This document shows positions 18,447 through 27,366 of a stretch of 64,000 nucleotides of DNA, in pieces. Origin of the DNA: Vibrio sp. B1FLJ16 (GTDB taxonomy: Bacteria > Pseudomonadota > Gammaproteobacteria > Enterobacterales > Vibrionaceae). The stretch covers positions 868,001 through 932,000 of the forward strand of contig NZ_HG992750.1 in assembly GCF_905175385.1 (NCBI RefSeq), in the 5' to 3' direction. The notes below the pieces were generated by a model that searched no databases, had not been told where the DNA came from, and saw only the letters and a program-made list of their open reading frames with translations. Both the position numbers and the translations under genes were made by a program. Positions within the stretch are counted from its first letter, which is position 1; every line of letters starts with the position of its first letter.

Positions 18447-18496
18447 CACTCCAAGTTTTTATCACAAATGTTTTGTTGCAGGGCCATCTTGGAGTG
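18447..18496 (-). promoter_or_regulatory. SD-sequestering hairpin in pgtP leader
   Basis: On the pgtP message, CACTCCAAG pairs perfectly with CTTGGAGTG (9 bp). The second arm contains the whole pgtP ribosome site GGAGTG and ends 4 bases before the ATG. The ~32-base loop holds a smaller stem (ACAAA / TTTGT). Such a fold should repress pgtP translation until opened. Confidence 0.6.
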
Positions 18497-18535
18497 ATAG
18501 ATTGAACAGTACAAAGGAGCGAATTTGAGACACAA

Positions 18536-18566
18536 TTGACCCATATTGATATTTTGGCTGGGTCAA
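18536..18566. promoter_or_regulatory. Candidate PgtA operator, TTGACCCA-N15-TGGGTCAA
   Basis: Perfect 8-base inverted repeat with 15-base spacing (23 bases centre to centre, about two helical turns). It lies 94-124 bases upstream of the pgtP start in the pgtP/pgtC divergent region. Assignment to PgtA is inference from position. Confidence 0.5.
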
Positions 18567-18729
18567 AAACGGGAATTTAAAACATCAGAGCAGAATGACT
18601 TACTGATAGAATACACACAGTTCTTGTTGAAGTGCGTCAATAATGACTCAATCGCACCGAGTAAGATTTTCTTACCATTTGTCATAGATTTGAGTTGCCG
18701 CACATTATTTAAGGTTTTTGGTTATTTTG

Positions 18730-20034
18730 ATGTTTGGTTTTCTTAAATGTTGGCATCGATTACTGCTTGGCGCTGTACTCAATTCGCCGCTTATCTATTC
18801 TCAATCTGCAATGGCCACTGATAACGAGTTGGTCATCCTTACCACGTTTTCACAAGCGCCGATCACAGCTTTAGTGGATGACTTTAAGCAACATTATCCG
18901 GAAGCTGAGGTACGAGTGGTTCACCGTCGTACCCAATCTAGTCTCCAGCTGCTCAGTAAAAGTTACATGCAGGACATCGACTTAGTCTTAAGCTCATCAC
19001 CATTTTTAATGCAGGATCTTGTCAATCAGCATCGCTTAACCGATATGTCCTCTCGTGTTCAGGTTCCTGAATGGTTAGCGCCGTATCTGTTACCGAATAA
19101 AGACAAAGTTATTGCATTTGGTTATTCGGGCGCGGGAGTTGTGTGGAACAAAGACTACGTGACTGCGAATCAACTTCCAGAGCCGTCTCGCTTTCAGGAT
19201 CTAACTAATCCTCTTTATTTTGGTCATGTCACCATGAGCACGCCAAGCCGATCAGGCACTACCCAGCTAATGGTGGAAAGTGTACTTAGCCAATACGGCT
19301 GGGAAAAAGGGTGGAGTATATTACTTAATATCGGAGCGAACCTCGCGACCATCTCTTCGCGTAGCTTTGGTGTCGCCGATTACATTGCTAAAGGTAAGCT
19401 TGGTCTGGGGCCGACGATTGATAGTTATGCACTGATTGCAAAGCGTAAATTTGATTACGTCGGATTTTCCTACGATAAAGATTTTACATTAATGCCCACG
19501 TACATTGCTCAGGTCAATCGGGGCAAAAGCGACAAGTTGGCCGAGTCTTTTATCTCACACATACTTTCGCAAGGCGTTCAGGAGCAGATGGAAGCGAGCA
19601 CGTTTGCAAAAACTGCGTTGAATGATGCGGCCCGATATTACGGAGAAAATCCGGTTTTAAATATGGATCAGGTCATGCCCAGAGAAAGGCTGATCAACTT
19701 GGTCTTTGATACCGCGATTACTAAGCGTCTCCCGGAACTTCAAGATGCCTGGCTTACTCTGATCAAAATGAAACGGCAAGCGCACGGAAACCCTAAAAAA
19801 CTAAATGCACTTAAAGAGATCGAGCATAAGTTATTTGATTTGCCGATCAGCAACGAAGACGTTGCCATCGTTGCACAAAAGTTATCTGCGATGGATAAAA
19901 ACTCAGAAGTTGGTATGACCCAGTATCAGGCGGCACTTGCGGAGTTTTCCCATAACTTAGGCCGTGCCATGTCGCTTAAACTGGATACGGTAAACAAAGA
20001 ACTGGCACAGTGGCGAGGGAAAGATAACTCGTGA
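18730..20034 (+). CDS. pgtC: Phosphoglycerate transport regulatory protein PgtC (periplasmic binding protein-like)
   Basis: About 434 residues. N-terminal signal peptide (WHRLLLGAVLNSPLIYS, likely cleavage after AMA), then an extracellular solute-binding fold resembling Fe3+/AfuA-type binding proteins (LVILTTFS, IAFGYSGAGVVWNKDYV, SRSFGVADYIAKGKLGLG). Known role of PgtC: with PgtB it senses external phosphoglycerate and relieves repression of pgtP. A TTG at 18718 opens the frame but the ATG at 18730 gives a better signal peptide; AAGG lies upstream of both. Overlaps pgtB by 4 bases (GTGA). Confidence 0.9.
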   Translation: MFGFLKCWHRLLLGAVLNSPLIYSQSAMATDNELVILTTFSQAPITALVDDFKQHYPEAEVRVVHRRTQSSLQLLSKSYMQDIDLVLSSSPFLMQDLVNQHRLTDMSSRVQVPEWLAPYLLPNKDKVIAFGYSGAGVVWNKDYVTANQLPEPSRFQDLTNPLYFGHVTMSTPSRSGTTQLMVESVLSQYGWEKGWSILLNIGANLATISSRSFGVADYIAKGKLGLGPTIDSYALIAKRKFDYVGFSYDKDFTLMPTYIAQVNRGKSDKLAESFISHILSQGVQEQMEASTFAKTALNDAARYYGENPVLNMDQVMPRERLINLVFDTAITKRLPELQDAWLTLIKMKRQAHGNPKKLNALKEIEHKLFDLPISNEDVAIVAQKLSAMDKNSEVGMTQYQAALAEFSHNLGRAMSLKLDTVNKELAQWRGKDNS

Positions 20035-22385
20035 TACCTCCTAAGTACCAAACCATAGGGGCGAGGTTAATCGCTGCATTTACCTGCAGTACGCTGCTGC
20101 TTACTGCTGTCTGTTTAGTTGCGTGGGCAACTTGGAACAGTCTGGATAATCAGGTGCAGACTCTGTTGGAAGACAGCGTACCAAAATACAACGCCAGTTA
20201 CTTTCTCGAAAGTAAAACCAGCGAAATAAACCGACGCGTGGAAGCCCTGCAGAGTGCTGATAATAAAGTGCAGCTGACAGAGCAGGCCCTGCAAATTAAT
20301 GAGCAGCTGACATCCATTTCTACCGCGCTCAAAAACAACAAAATGAGCAAGGAGTTTTATCAGCTACTTGAATCAGAAGCCGGGTTAGCGTCGTTGTTGG
20401 ATAAATATGTCGATATGATTTCCGAGCGGATTGATCGGACTCGTCGCATGGATCAGCTGATGGAGCAAATTGACTGGCTTCATCAGGATATCCGCTCTGA
20501 ACTGAAACCTGTCCGGCAGGAAGTGCACTGGCAGATAGAGCGGGTCAGCGATTCAAAGGAAGTACAGAGTCTGCTCGTTCAACTCAGCACTTTGCAACGC
20601 GTGATTGATATTGAGTCTGCGCTTTATGATATGGCGCTTGACGTCGCGGGTGCTTCAATGCCGGAACAAGTCGACAATGGTATTAAAGTGATTCACTTTG
20701 GTTTGATTGATCTGCAAGAAAGCAGCAAAACCCTGATGAGTCAGCCCACATCAATTGCCTATAAACAACTCTTACAAGAGCTGGTTTTATTGCTCAGTAC
20801 AGACGGAGAATTTGATAACCAGCTGATGTCACTGGTGACGCTAAATGTGGAAATTCGTCAGATGCAGGAGAAAATCTCTCTCAGCATGGATGCCATTCAC
20901 CAGCAAATCGGAGAACTGGTTTCAACAGCAGATCAAACGTTTAAGCTGGTGAAGAGTGAAACGGCCGAGCGAGTGTCATATGGGAACCATGTTCTGATTG
21001 TCTGCTTCAGCATATCCATCCTCACCAGTATGTTTTTGACTTATTACTTTATCAACCGTCGAATTGTGGCTCGTCTTATCGGGTTAGGCGATAGCATTGA
21101 TGCCATTATCAAAAATGATCATACCCATCCAGTTGTTGTCGATGGCAATGATGAAATCGGTCGACTGAGTGAAAAGCTTATCGAGTATGGAGAGAAGGTT
21201 CAGGAAATTCAGCAAACCAACGCCCTTAGCCTTATCAATAATACAACCGCAAGTCTGATCACCAGTGACTTAAATGGTGTTGTGGAGTCCGCAAACCTGA
21301 GTGCCCGTAAGTTATTAAAACTGGGGGACGTAACCGAAATTCACCCAATCTGGGAGTATTTTCCAGAGCGTTGCCGTCAGCAACTTAAAAAGGTATTCCA
21401 TGGTTCACATCTATGGGTGAAACTGGGGAAAATTAATGTGACATTGTCACTGGGAGATGACGAACCCAAGTATGTACGTTTTGATATTCGCCCGTTCAAG
21501 CATGGCTCTGAAGACAAGTTGATCATGACCATCACGGATGTCACACATCAAGAGGTAACCACCCGCACTCTAGAGAGTTTGGTGGAAGAAAAGACCCAAG
21601 ATTTACTGATTAAAAACCACCAGTTAGAGAGCGAAATCGAAGAACGTATACGTACCGAAGAGAATCTGAAGAAAACGCAAGATGAGCTGATACAGGCTGC
21701 CAAAATGGCCGTGGTAGGGCAAACCATGACAAGTTTAGCGCATGAGCTTAATCAGCCACTTAATGCGATGTCGACGTATCTATATAGTGCCCGAATGTTT
21801 CTAGAGCAACACTCTCCCGAGAAAGTGGATGAGTCGATCACTCATATCGAAGGTTTAGCAACGCGTATGAGTAAAATCATCAACAGCTTGCGTCAGTTTG
21901 CACGTAAGCCAGATGGTGAAAGGAAAGCGACATCAGTATCGCTTAATGAAGTGGTTGAACAAGCGACCACGATTGTGAATACACGAGCTAAACGTCAGCA
22001 AATTTCGATTGAAAATCGCTTGCCGAATGAGTTGATGGTACAGGGCGATATATTGGCGTTAGAGCAGGTCTTTATCAATGTATTGGTAAATAGTTGTGAC
22101 GCGTTAATGGAAAGCGCTAGAAATGAACAGAAGCGTATTCAAATAGAGCTGGTGGCCGCCGCTGATAGCGCGTCTTTGATTTCTATCAGTGATAACGCTT
22201 TCGGCTTTGGTGAAGAAATTGTTCAACGAATTTTTCAACCTTTTGTATCAACAAAAGAGGTTGGATTAGGCTTGGGCATGAATATTTGTAAATCATTAAT
22301 AGAACGAAATAACGGAAGCATTTATCTCGCTTCCTCATTAGAAAAAGGTGCGATGGTTGTGTTGGAGTTACCGAATGAGCAATAA
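20031..22385 (+). CDS. pgtB: Sensor histidine kinase PgtB
   Basis: 784 residues, GTG start overlapping the pgtC stop. TM1 at ~13-33 (AFTCSTLLLTAVCLVAWAT), a long periplasmic sensor region, TM2 at ~325-345 (HVLIVCFSISILTSMFLTYYF), a HAMP-like linker, a PAS-like domain (~395-515), a coiled coil, then the kinase core. The H-box is SLAHELNQPLNAM (His ~570). The ATP domain carries an N-box (NVLVNSCDAL), SDNAFGFG (a variant G1 box with NAF in place of NG) and GLGLGMNICKSL. Transmits the PgtC signal to PgtA. The AHELNQPL H-box groups it with DctB/NtrB-type kinases. Confidence 0.93.
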   Translation: MIPPKYQTIGARLIAAFTCSTLLLTAVCLVAWATWNSLDNQVQTLLEDSVPKYNASYFLESKTSEINRRVEALQSADNKVQLTEQALQINEQLTSISTALKNNKMSKEFYQLLESEAGLASLLDKYVDMISERIDRTRRMDQLMEQIDWLHQDIRSELKPVRQEVHWQIERVSDSKEVQSLLVQLSTLQRVIDIESALYDMALDVAGASMPEQVDNGIKVIHFGLIDLQESSKTLMSQPTSIAYKQLLQELVLLLSTDGEFDNQLMSLVTLNVEIRQMQEKISLSMDAIHQQIGELVSTADQTFKLVKSETAERVSYGNHVLIVCFSISILTSMFLTYYFINRRIVARLIGLGDSIDAIIKNDHTHPVVVDGNDEIGRLSEKLIEYGEKVQEIQQTNALSLINNTTASLITSDLNGVVESANLSARKLLKLGDVTEIHPIWEYFPERCRQQLKKVFHGSHLWVKLGKINVTLSLGDDEPKYVRFDIRPFKHGSEDKLIMTITDVTHQEVTTRTLESLVEEKTQDLLIKNHQLESEIEERIRTEENLKKTQDELIQAAKMAVVGQTMTSLAHELNQPLNAMSTYLYSARMFLEQHSPEKVDESITHIEGLATRMSKIINSLRQFARKPDGERKATSVSLNEVVEQATTIVNTRAKRQQISIENRLPNELMVQGDILALEQVFINVLVNSCDALMESARNEQKRIQIELVAAADSASLISISDNAFGFGEEIVQRIFQPFVSTKEVGLGLGMNICKSLIERNNGSIYLASSLEKGAMVVLELPNEQ

Positions 22386-23643
22386 CCCATATTCAGTATT
22401 GTTGGTCGATGATGATCAGGACGTATTAGACTCTTACTCGTATCTAATGAACATATCGTCTATTAAATCCAAAGCGATTAACGATCCTACACAAGCGCTG
22501 CATTACCTGTCAGCCGAGTGGGCAGGCGTTGTTATTCTTGATATGTATATGCCTCAGATGCACGGTTTGGAGCTGCTTAAATTAATTAAAAAGGTTGATG
22601 AGCGAATTCCGGTGATTGTTATTACTGGTCATGGCGATATTCCAATGGCCGTGGATGCAGTAAAGAAGGGGGCTTGTGAGTTTCTTGAAAAGCCAATCAA
22701 TCCCCCTGAGTTACTGACGCTGGTTAAACAGCAACTTGAAACCCGTCGAGGTCAGGTGGAACTCCAATTTCAAGCTGAGAAGTCTATATCACGTTCGCTG
22801 GTTGGTAAGTCTGCTCATATGGAGCAGATCCGTAAGCTGGTGGCTCAATATGCGCTTTTAGACACACATGTGGTCGTCTATGGTGAATCCGGTACCGGAC
22901 GACACAGTGTTGCAGGGCTGATCAAAGATATGATGGCGAAAAGCAAAGATACCGCTTTCAACTCCTTACCGCTAAGCCATACAACGACGAAAGAGTGTAT
23001 CGATGAAGCAACGAACGTAGAAGAGAACTGCGTTCTCGTGCTCGAAAATTTACCTGAACTTCCTGAAGACGCTCAAAGGCATTTGGCTCAATTACTTTTA
23101 GCTCGCGAACGCAATGGAAAAAAGAACCTCCGTGTTGTGACCATTTTTGATTCAGAACCAGAAGAGTACATCAGAAAAAACCAGTTGTTGCCTGAGCTTT
23201 ACTACTTACTTAATCAAGGTGTCGTGAATGTACCACCACTGCGCCAGCGGCCAGATGATATCGTGACCATATTCCACCATTTCTTAAAGCTAAGCTGTAA
23301 GAAATTAGGGAAGACTTTACCTAGTGTCGATACCAGCTACCTTGCATTATTGAGAAACTACCAATGGCCGGGCAACATACGTGAGCTTAGAAATATTGCG
23401 GAGCTATATGCTATCGGGATCATTAAGCTCACAGGCAAGGAGCGCATCTACTCAAAAAATGATACTCAGCTGCCTTTGGATGAGCTCGTCGATGATTTTG
23501 AGAAGCAGCTTATCGAAGATGCTTTGTTTCTTCATTCTGGCCGAGTGACAGATGCGGCAAACCATCTACAAATACCGCGTAAAAAGCTCTATTTGAGAAT
23601 GAAAAAACACGGTATTGAGAAAGTGAATTATAAGTCTCGATAA
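22375..23643 (+). CDS. pgtA: Response regulator PgtA (NtrC-like, lacks GAFTGA)
   Basis: 422 residues. Start ATG at 22375 overlaps pgtB by 11 bases and matches the receiver onset (VLLVDDDQDV). Receiver domain with phospho-Asp in VVILDMYMPQ, then an AAA+-like domain with a Walker A variant GESGTGRH (Arg replaces the usual Lys), sensor region PPLRQRPDDI and WPGNIRELRN. A C-terminal Fis-type HTH ends PRKKLYLRMKKHG. The GAFTGA sigma-54 contact loop is absent and the central domain is shortened, so sigma-54 activation is unlikely. As I recall the enterobacterial PgtA shares this. Controls pgtP. Confidence 0.93.
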   Translation: MSNNPYSVLLVDDDQDVLDSYSYLMNISSIKSKAINDPTQALHYLSAEWAGVVILDMYMPQMHGLELLKLIKKVDERIPVIVITGHGDIPMAVDAVKKGACEFLEKPINPPELLTLVKQQLETRRGQVELQFQAEKSISRSLVGKSAHMEQIRKLVAQYALLDTHVVVYGESGTGRHSVAGLIKDMMAKSKDTAFNSLPLSHTTTKECIDEATNVEENCVLVLENLPELPEDAQRHLAQLLLARERNGKKNLRVVTIFDSEPEEYIRKNQLLPELYYLLNQGVVNVPPLRQRPDDIVTIFHHFLKLSCKKLGKTLPSVDTSYLALLRNYQWPGNIRELRNIAELYAIGIIKLTGKERIYSKNDTQLPLDELVDDFEKQLIEDALFLHSGRVTDAANHLQIPRKKLYLRMKKHGIEKVNYKSR

Positions 23644-23686
23644 ACAAAGTTACGCCTCTAATATCTCGCAAGCACGTCTACAAAAT

Positions 23687-23715
23687 CGGTATTGTGATTT
23701 CAATTCACAATACCG
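23687..23715. other. Perfect 11-base inverted repeat after pgtA
   Basis: CGGTATTGTGA and TCACAATACCG around a 7-base loop. No T-run follows, so it is either a poor terminator, an mRNA 3'-end stabiliser for pgtCBA or a protein site. The TGTGA..TCACA spacing is 7, one too many for CRP. Confidence 0.6.
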
Positions 23716-24004
23716 AAACCTGTTCGATCCTCTCAATTTTTAGTTCAAAAAACATGTAAACCAACAACTATTCTCAACAGAGCCTTAGTGATCTTTACTC
23801 AAAAACTGCAACTTAATTTCTAGTCTTTATTAAAATGCGACGAGCCTATTTATTTGTGCCAAAAAATTAGCGATTGGTGCCATTTATTAAGATTTATTTT
23901 GCAAGGCTGTAGTGGATTCTTGAGAGGTGCTATTGAAAATGCATCAGTAGATAGTGTGAATTGTTTTACTTGTACTTAAGTTATTTCACGTCGAAATATA
24001 AGTG

Positions 24005-24048
24005 TAAACGCGTTAGCTCATACGCGTTTATTATTGTTTTAGCAATAA
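24005..24048 (+). promoter_or_regulatory. Two adjacent hairpins in the chitinase leader
   Basis: First hairpin TAAACGCGT / ACGCGTTTA (8-base loop, 24005-24030), followed at once by TTATTG / CAATAA (24031-24048). The pair ends about 3 bases before the TAAGGAA ribosome site. Could be an operator or an mRNA-structure control; function unknown. Confidence 0.5.
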
Positions 24049-24065
24049 CTTAAGGAAAAGCGAAT

Positions 24066-27000
24066 ATGCACCTTAAAAACGGGAAAGCAGTAAAAAGTGT
24101 TTTTACACTGAGCACGCTCACTGCGTCTTGTCTTATGGCATTCAACAGTTACGCAGCTGTTGATTGTGGACCTTTAGAAGCATGGGAATCATCAGCTGTT
24201 TACACTGGTGGTGATCAAGTTCAGTACGAAGGTAACGCCTATAAAGCGCGTTACTGGACTCAGAATAACAATCCTGCGCAGTCTGGTCAGTGGGGAGAAT
24301 GGGAGAACTTAGGTGCTTGTGAAAGCACAACCGATCCTGTTGAACCGACTGACCCAGTTGATCCGCCACAAAATGAAGCGCCGACAGTTACTTTAACTTC
24401 TCCTGTTGCATCTGACACAGTAGTAGCAGGCGATATTGTTACTTTATCTGCTGATGCGACTGACGCAGACGGCACAATCAGTAAGGTTGAATTCCTTGTA
24501 GATGGCGTTGTCGTTGGTCAGGCAACATCGGCACCTTTCTCTGCTTCTTGGACAGCGACGGAAGGTCAGCATAGCATTTCAACGTTGGCGTACGATGATG
24601 CTGGTGCGGTAAGTACAGCAAGCAGTGTAGCGCTCACTGTTGAATCCGCAGTTCCTGGTAACGAAGCTCCAACAGTTGATGTCGCACTATCAGCAACATC
24701 AGTCGAGCTAGGTGGAAGTGTTACTCTGACTGCCAATGCTGCAGATACAGACGGCACGGTGGCTAAAGTTGACTTTTATGTAGCAGGTGCCTTGGCTGGC
24801 ACAGTAACTAGCGCGCCATACACTTTAGATGTGACTCCTTCACAGGCGGGCTCTTTGGCCGTTTATGCGAAAGCAACGGATGATGCTGGTGCGACGACAG
24901 ACTCGTCATTGGTAACTCTTACTGTAAATGGCGGCGATGTTGCGGCTAACTGTCGCCCTGACGGTCTATACCAAACTTCCGGTGTAGAAGTACCTTACTG
25001 TACGATTTACGATGAAGAAGGTCGTGAGAAGATGGGTGCTGATCACCCACGCCGTGTGATTGGTTACTTCACAAGCTGGCGTAGTGGTGACGATCCGCAA
25101 GCTACTTACCTTGTAAAAGATATCCCTTGGGAACAGTTAACTCACATCAACTACGCATTCGTTAGCATCGGTTCAGATGGTAAGGTTAACGTTGGCGATG
25201 TAAATGATCCAAACAACCCTGCAACAGGTAAGACTTGGCCTGGAGTAGAAGTCGATCCTGCATTAGGCTTCCAGGGCCATTTTGGTGCGCTGGCAACTTA
25301 CAAGCAGAAACACGATGTTAAAACGCTGATCTCTATCGGTGGTTGGGCTGAAACTGGCGGTCACTTTGATGCCAACGGCGACCGTGTCGCAGATGGTGGT
25401 TTCTACACCATGACAACTAATGCTGATGGTTCAATCAACCATGCTGGCATTGAGAAGTTTGCAGCTTCTGCTGTAGAAATGATGCGTACATATAAGTTCG
25501 ATGGTCTTGATATTGACTACGAATACCCGACTTCGATGGCTGGCGCGGGTAACCCGTACGATGCAGATTTCATGGAGCCACGTCGTCAATACCTATGGGC
25601 ATCATACCAGGAGTTGATGAAAGTACTGCGTGAAAAACTTGATGCAGCTTCAGCTCAGGATGGTAATCACTACATGCTGACTATCGCAGCGCCTTCGTCA
25701 GGCTACTTGCTGCGCGGTATGGAAACATTCGACGTTACTAAGTACCTGGACTACGTAAACATCATGTCTTACGACTTGCACGGTGCGTGGAACGATCATG
25801 TTGGTCACAACGCTGCGTTGTTTGATACTGGTAAAGACTCTGAGCTTGCTCAGTGGAACGTATATGGTACAGCGGCTTACGGCGGCATTGGTTACCTGAA
25901 CACGGATTGGGCTTACCACTACTTCCGCGGCTCTATGCCGGCAGGCCGTATAAACATCGGTGTTCCATACTACACCCGTGGCTGGCAAGGCGTAACAGGC
26001 GGCGACAATGGTTTATGGGGCCGAGCAGCGTTACCTAACCAGGCTGAATGTGCGGCAGGTACAGGTGAAGGTGAGAGCAACAACTGTGGTCATGGTGCTA
26101 TGGGTATCGACAACATGTGGCACGATCTAGACCCTGCTGGTAACGAGATGGGCGCGGGTTCTAACCCTATGTGGCATGCGAAGAACCTGGAAAATGGTAT
26201 CTGGGGTTCTTATGCTGATGCGTACGGCCTAGATCCTGTCAATGATTCTTCTGATCAACTAGTTGGTACATATACGCGTCATTATGATGATGTTGCGGTA
26301 GCACCTTGGTTGTGGAACGCAGAGAAGAGCGTGTTCCTGTCTACAGAAGATAAAGCGTCAATTGAAGTTAAAGCTGACTACGTTATCGACAAAGAAATCG
26401 GTGGCATCATGTTCTGGGAACTGGCAGGTGACTACAATTGTTACGTCCTAGATGCAAATGGCAACCGTACAACAGTCGATACTACTGAACAAGCTTGTGC
26501 CGCGGGTAACGGTGAATATCACATGGGTAATACCATGACTAAAGCTATCTACGACAAGTTTAAGTCTGCAACGCCTTACGGTAATACGGTTGCAACTGGT
26601 GCAATACCGACAGAAGCTGTTGATATTTCAGTGAGTGTTGGTGGCTTTAAAGTTGGTGATCAAAACTACCCGATTAACCCGAAAATTACCTTTACTAACA
26701 ACACTGGCCAAGCAATCCCTGGCGGTACAGAGTTCCAGTTTGATATTCCTGTATCCGCTCCGGATAATGCGAAAGATCAGTCTGGCGGTGGCTTATCAGT
26801 AATTTCATCTGGTCATACTCGAGCAGACAACATCGGTGGTTTGGATGGTGTAATGCACCGTGTGTCTTTCTCTCTACCGGCTTGGAAAGAACTACCAGCA
26901 GGCGGTACTTACGAGCTTGATATGGTTTACTACCTACCAATCTCTGGTCCTGCAAACTACACAGTAATTTCAGGTGGTAAAGAGTTTGCGTTCAAGTTTG

Positions 27001-27254
27001 AGCAACCAGATCTACCAATTGGTGAGCTGACTTCAGGCACTGGAAGTGATGGTGGTACAACAGAACCAGGTTCTTGTGATGCTACCGGATTGGTAAAGTA
27101 CCCTGATTTCCCTCAGACTGACTGGGCGGGTAACCCAAGCCACGCAAACCAAGGCGATAAAGTTATCTACAACGGCGTTGTATACCAGGCTAACTGGTGG
27201 ACTTCTTCAGTACCTGGAAGCGATGGTAGCTGGTCTACCGTATGTAACATCTAG
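24066..27254 (+). CDS. Secreted multidomain GH18 chitinase
   Basis: 1062 residues. Signal peptide ending around SYAA; N-terminal CBM5/12 chitin-binding module (~30-80, with [14 protein letters not shown] and [11 protein letters not shown]); two bacterial Ig-like repeats (~108-195 and ~200-295, each with a DADGTI/DTDGTV motif); GH18 catalytic domain (~335-850) with [10 protein letters not shown], catalytic Glu486; an Ig-like C-terminal region (~870-1000); and a second CBM5/12 (~1010-1062, YQANWWTSS). Endochitinase for secretion, probably by type II secretion. Carbohydrate-binding modules at both ends should favour insoluble chitin. Single-gene unit with its own terminator. Sequence alone does not tell which Vibrio chitinase paralogue it is. 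Confidence 0.96.
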   Translation: MHLKNGKAVKSVFTLSTLTASCLMAFNSYAAVDCGPLEAWESSAVYTGGDQVQYEGNAYKARYWTQNNNPAQSGQWGEWENLGACESTTDPVEPTDPVDPPQNEAPTVTLTSPVASDTVVAGDIVTLSADATDADGTISKVEFLVDGVVVGQATSAPFSASWTATEGQHSISTLAYDDAGAVSTASSVALTVESAVPGNEAPTVDVALSATSVELGGSVTLTANAADTDGTVAKVDFYVAGALAGTVTSAPYTLDVTPSQAGSLAVYAKATDDAGATTDSSLVTLTVNGGDVAANCRPDGLYQTSGVEVPYCTIYDEEGREKMGADHPRRVIGYFTSWRSGDDPQATYLVKDIPWEQLTHINYAFVSIGSDGKVNVGDVNDPNNPATGKTWPGVEVDPALGFQGHFGALATYKQKHDVKTLISIGGWAETGGHFDANGDRVADGGFYTMTTNADGSINHAGIEKFAASAVEMMRTYKFDGLDIDYEYPTSMAGAGNPYDADFMEPRRQYLWASYQELMKVLREKLDAASAQDGNHYMLTIAAPSSGYLLRGMETFDVTKYLDYVNIMSYDLHGAWNDHVGHNAALFDTGKDSELAQWNVYGTAAYGGIGYLNTDWAYHYFRGSMPAGRINIGVPYYTRGWQGVTGGDNGLWGRAALPNQAECAAGTGEGESNNCGHGAMGIDNMWHDLDPAGNEMGAGSNPMWHAKNLENGIWGSYADAYGLDPVNDSSDQLVGTYTRHYDDVAVAPWLWNAEKSVFLSTEDKASIEVKADYVIDKEIGGIMFWELAGDYNCYVLDANGNRTTVDTTEQACAAGNGEYHMGNTMTKAIYDKFKSATPYGNTVATGAIPTEAVDISVSVGGFKVGDQNYPINPKITFTNNTGQAIPGGTEFQFDIPVSAPDNAKDQSGGGLSVISSGHTRADNIGGLDGVMHRVSFSLPAWKELPAGGTYELDMVYYLPISGPANYTVISGGKEFAFKFEQPDLPIGELTSGTGSDGGTTEPGSCDATGLVKYPDFPQTDWAGNPSHANQGDKVIYNGVVYQANWWTSSVPGSDGSWSTVCNI

Positions 27255-27278
27255 TCTTAACTAGTACTATCAAAACGT

Positions 27279-27308
27279 AAAGCGCACGATTTATATCGTG
27301 CGCTTTTT
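27279..27308 (+). terminator. Terminator of the chitinase gene
   Basis: Stem AAAGCGCACGAT / ATCGTGCGCTTT with a TTAT loop, then a T-run. Confidence 0.92.
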
Positions 27309-27330
27309 TCATTCTATTTTAAAAAGCTAT

Positions 27331-27366
27331 TTAGAATTCGTAGCTTTCTTAGAATTCATAGCTTTC
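27331..27366. repeat. 18-base tandem duplication at the glgC stop
   Basis: Two adjacent copies of TTAGAATTCRTAGCTTTC, 17 of 18 identical. The copy at 27349-27366 encodes the last codons and stop of glgC; the one at 27331-27348 would encode the same ESYEF-stop again, just past the stop. Confidence 0.85.

Larger units (their letters stand above)
23644..24065. other. Intergenic region pgtA-chitinase
   Basis: 422 bases, AT-rich, no gene seen. It holds the inverted repeat at 23687-23715, the paired hairpins at 24005-24048 and the chitinase ribosome site (TAAGGAAA). A TGTGA half-site at 23954 lacks a good right half, so I do not call a CRP site. Confidence 0.6.

Noticed and set aside
18443..18544. 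34-residue N-terminal extension of PgtP
   Set aside because: The added residues do not resemble the family and the region is better explained as a leader with a hairpin over the ribosome site.
23687..23715. CRP-binding site in the perfect inverted repeat after pgtA
   Set aside because: TGTGA and TCACA are 7 bases apart rather than 6, and it lies just behind the pgtA stop, ~350 bases from the next start codon.
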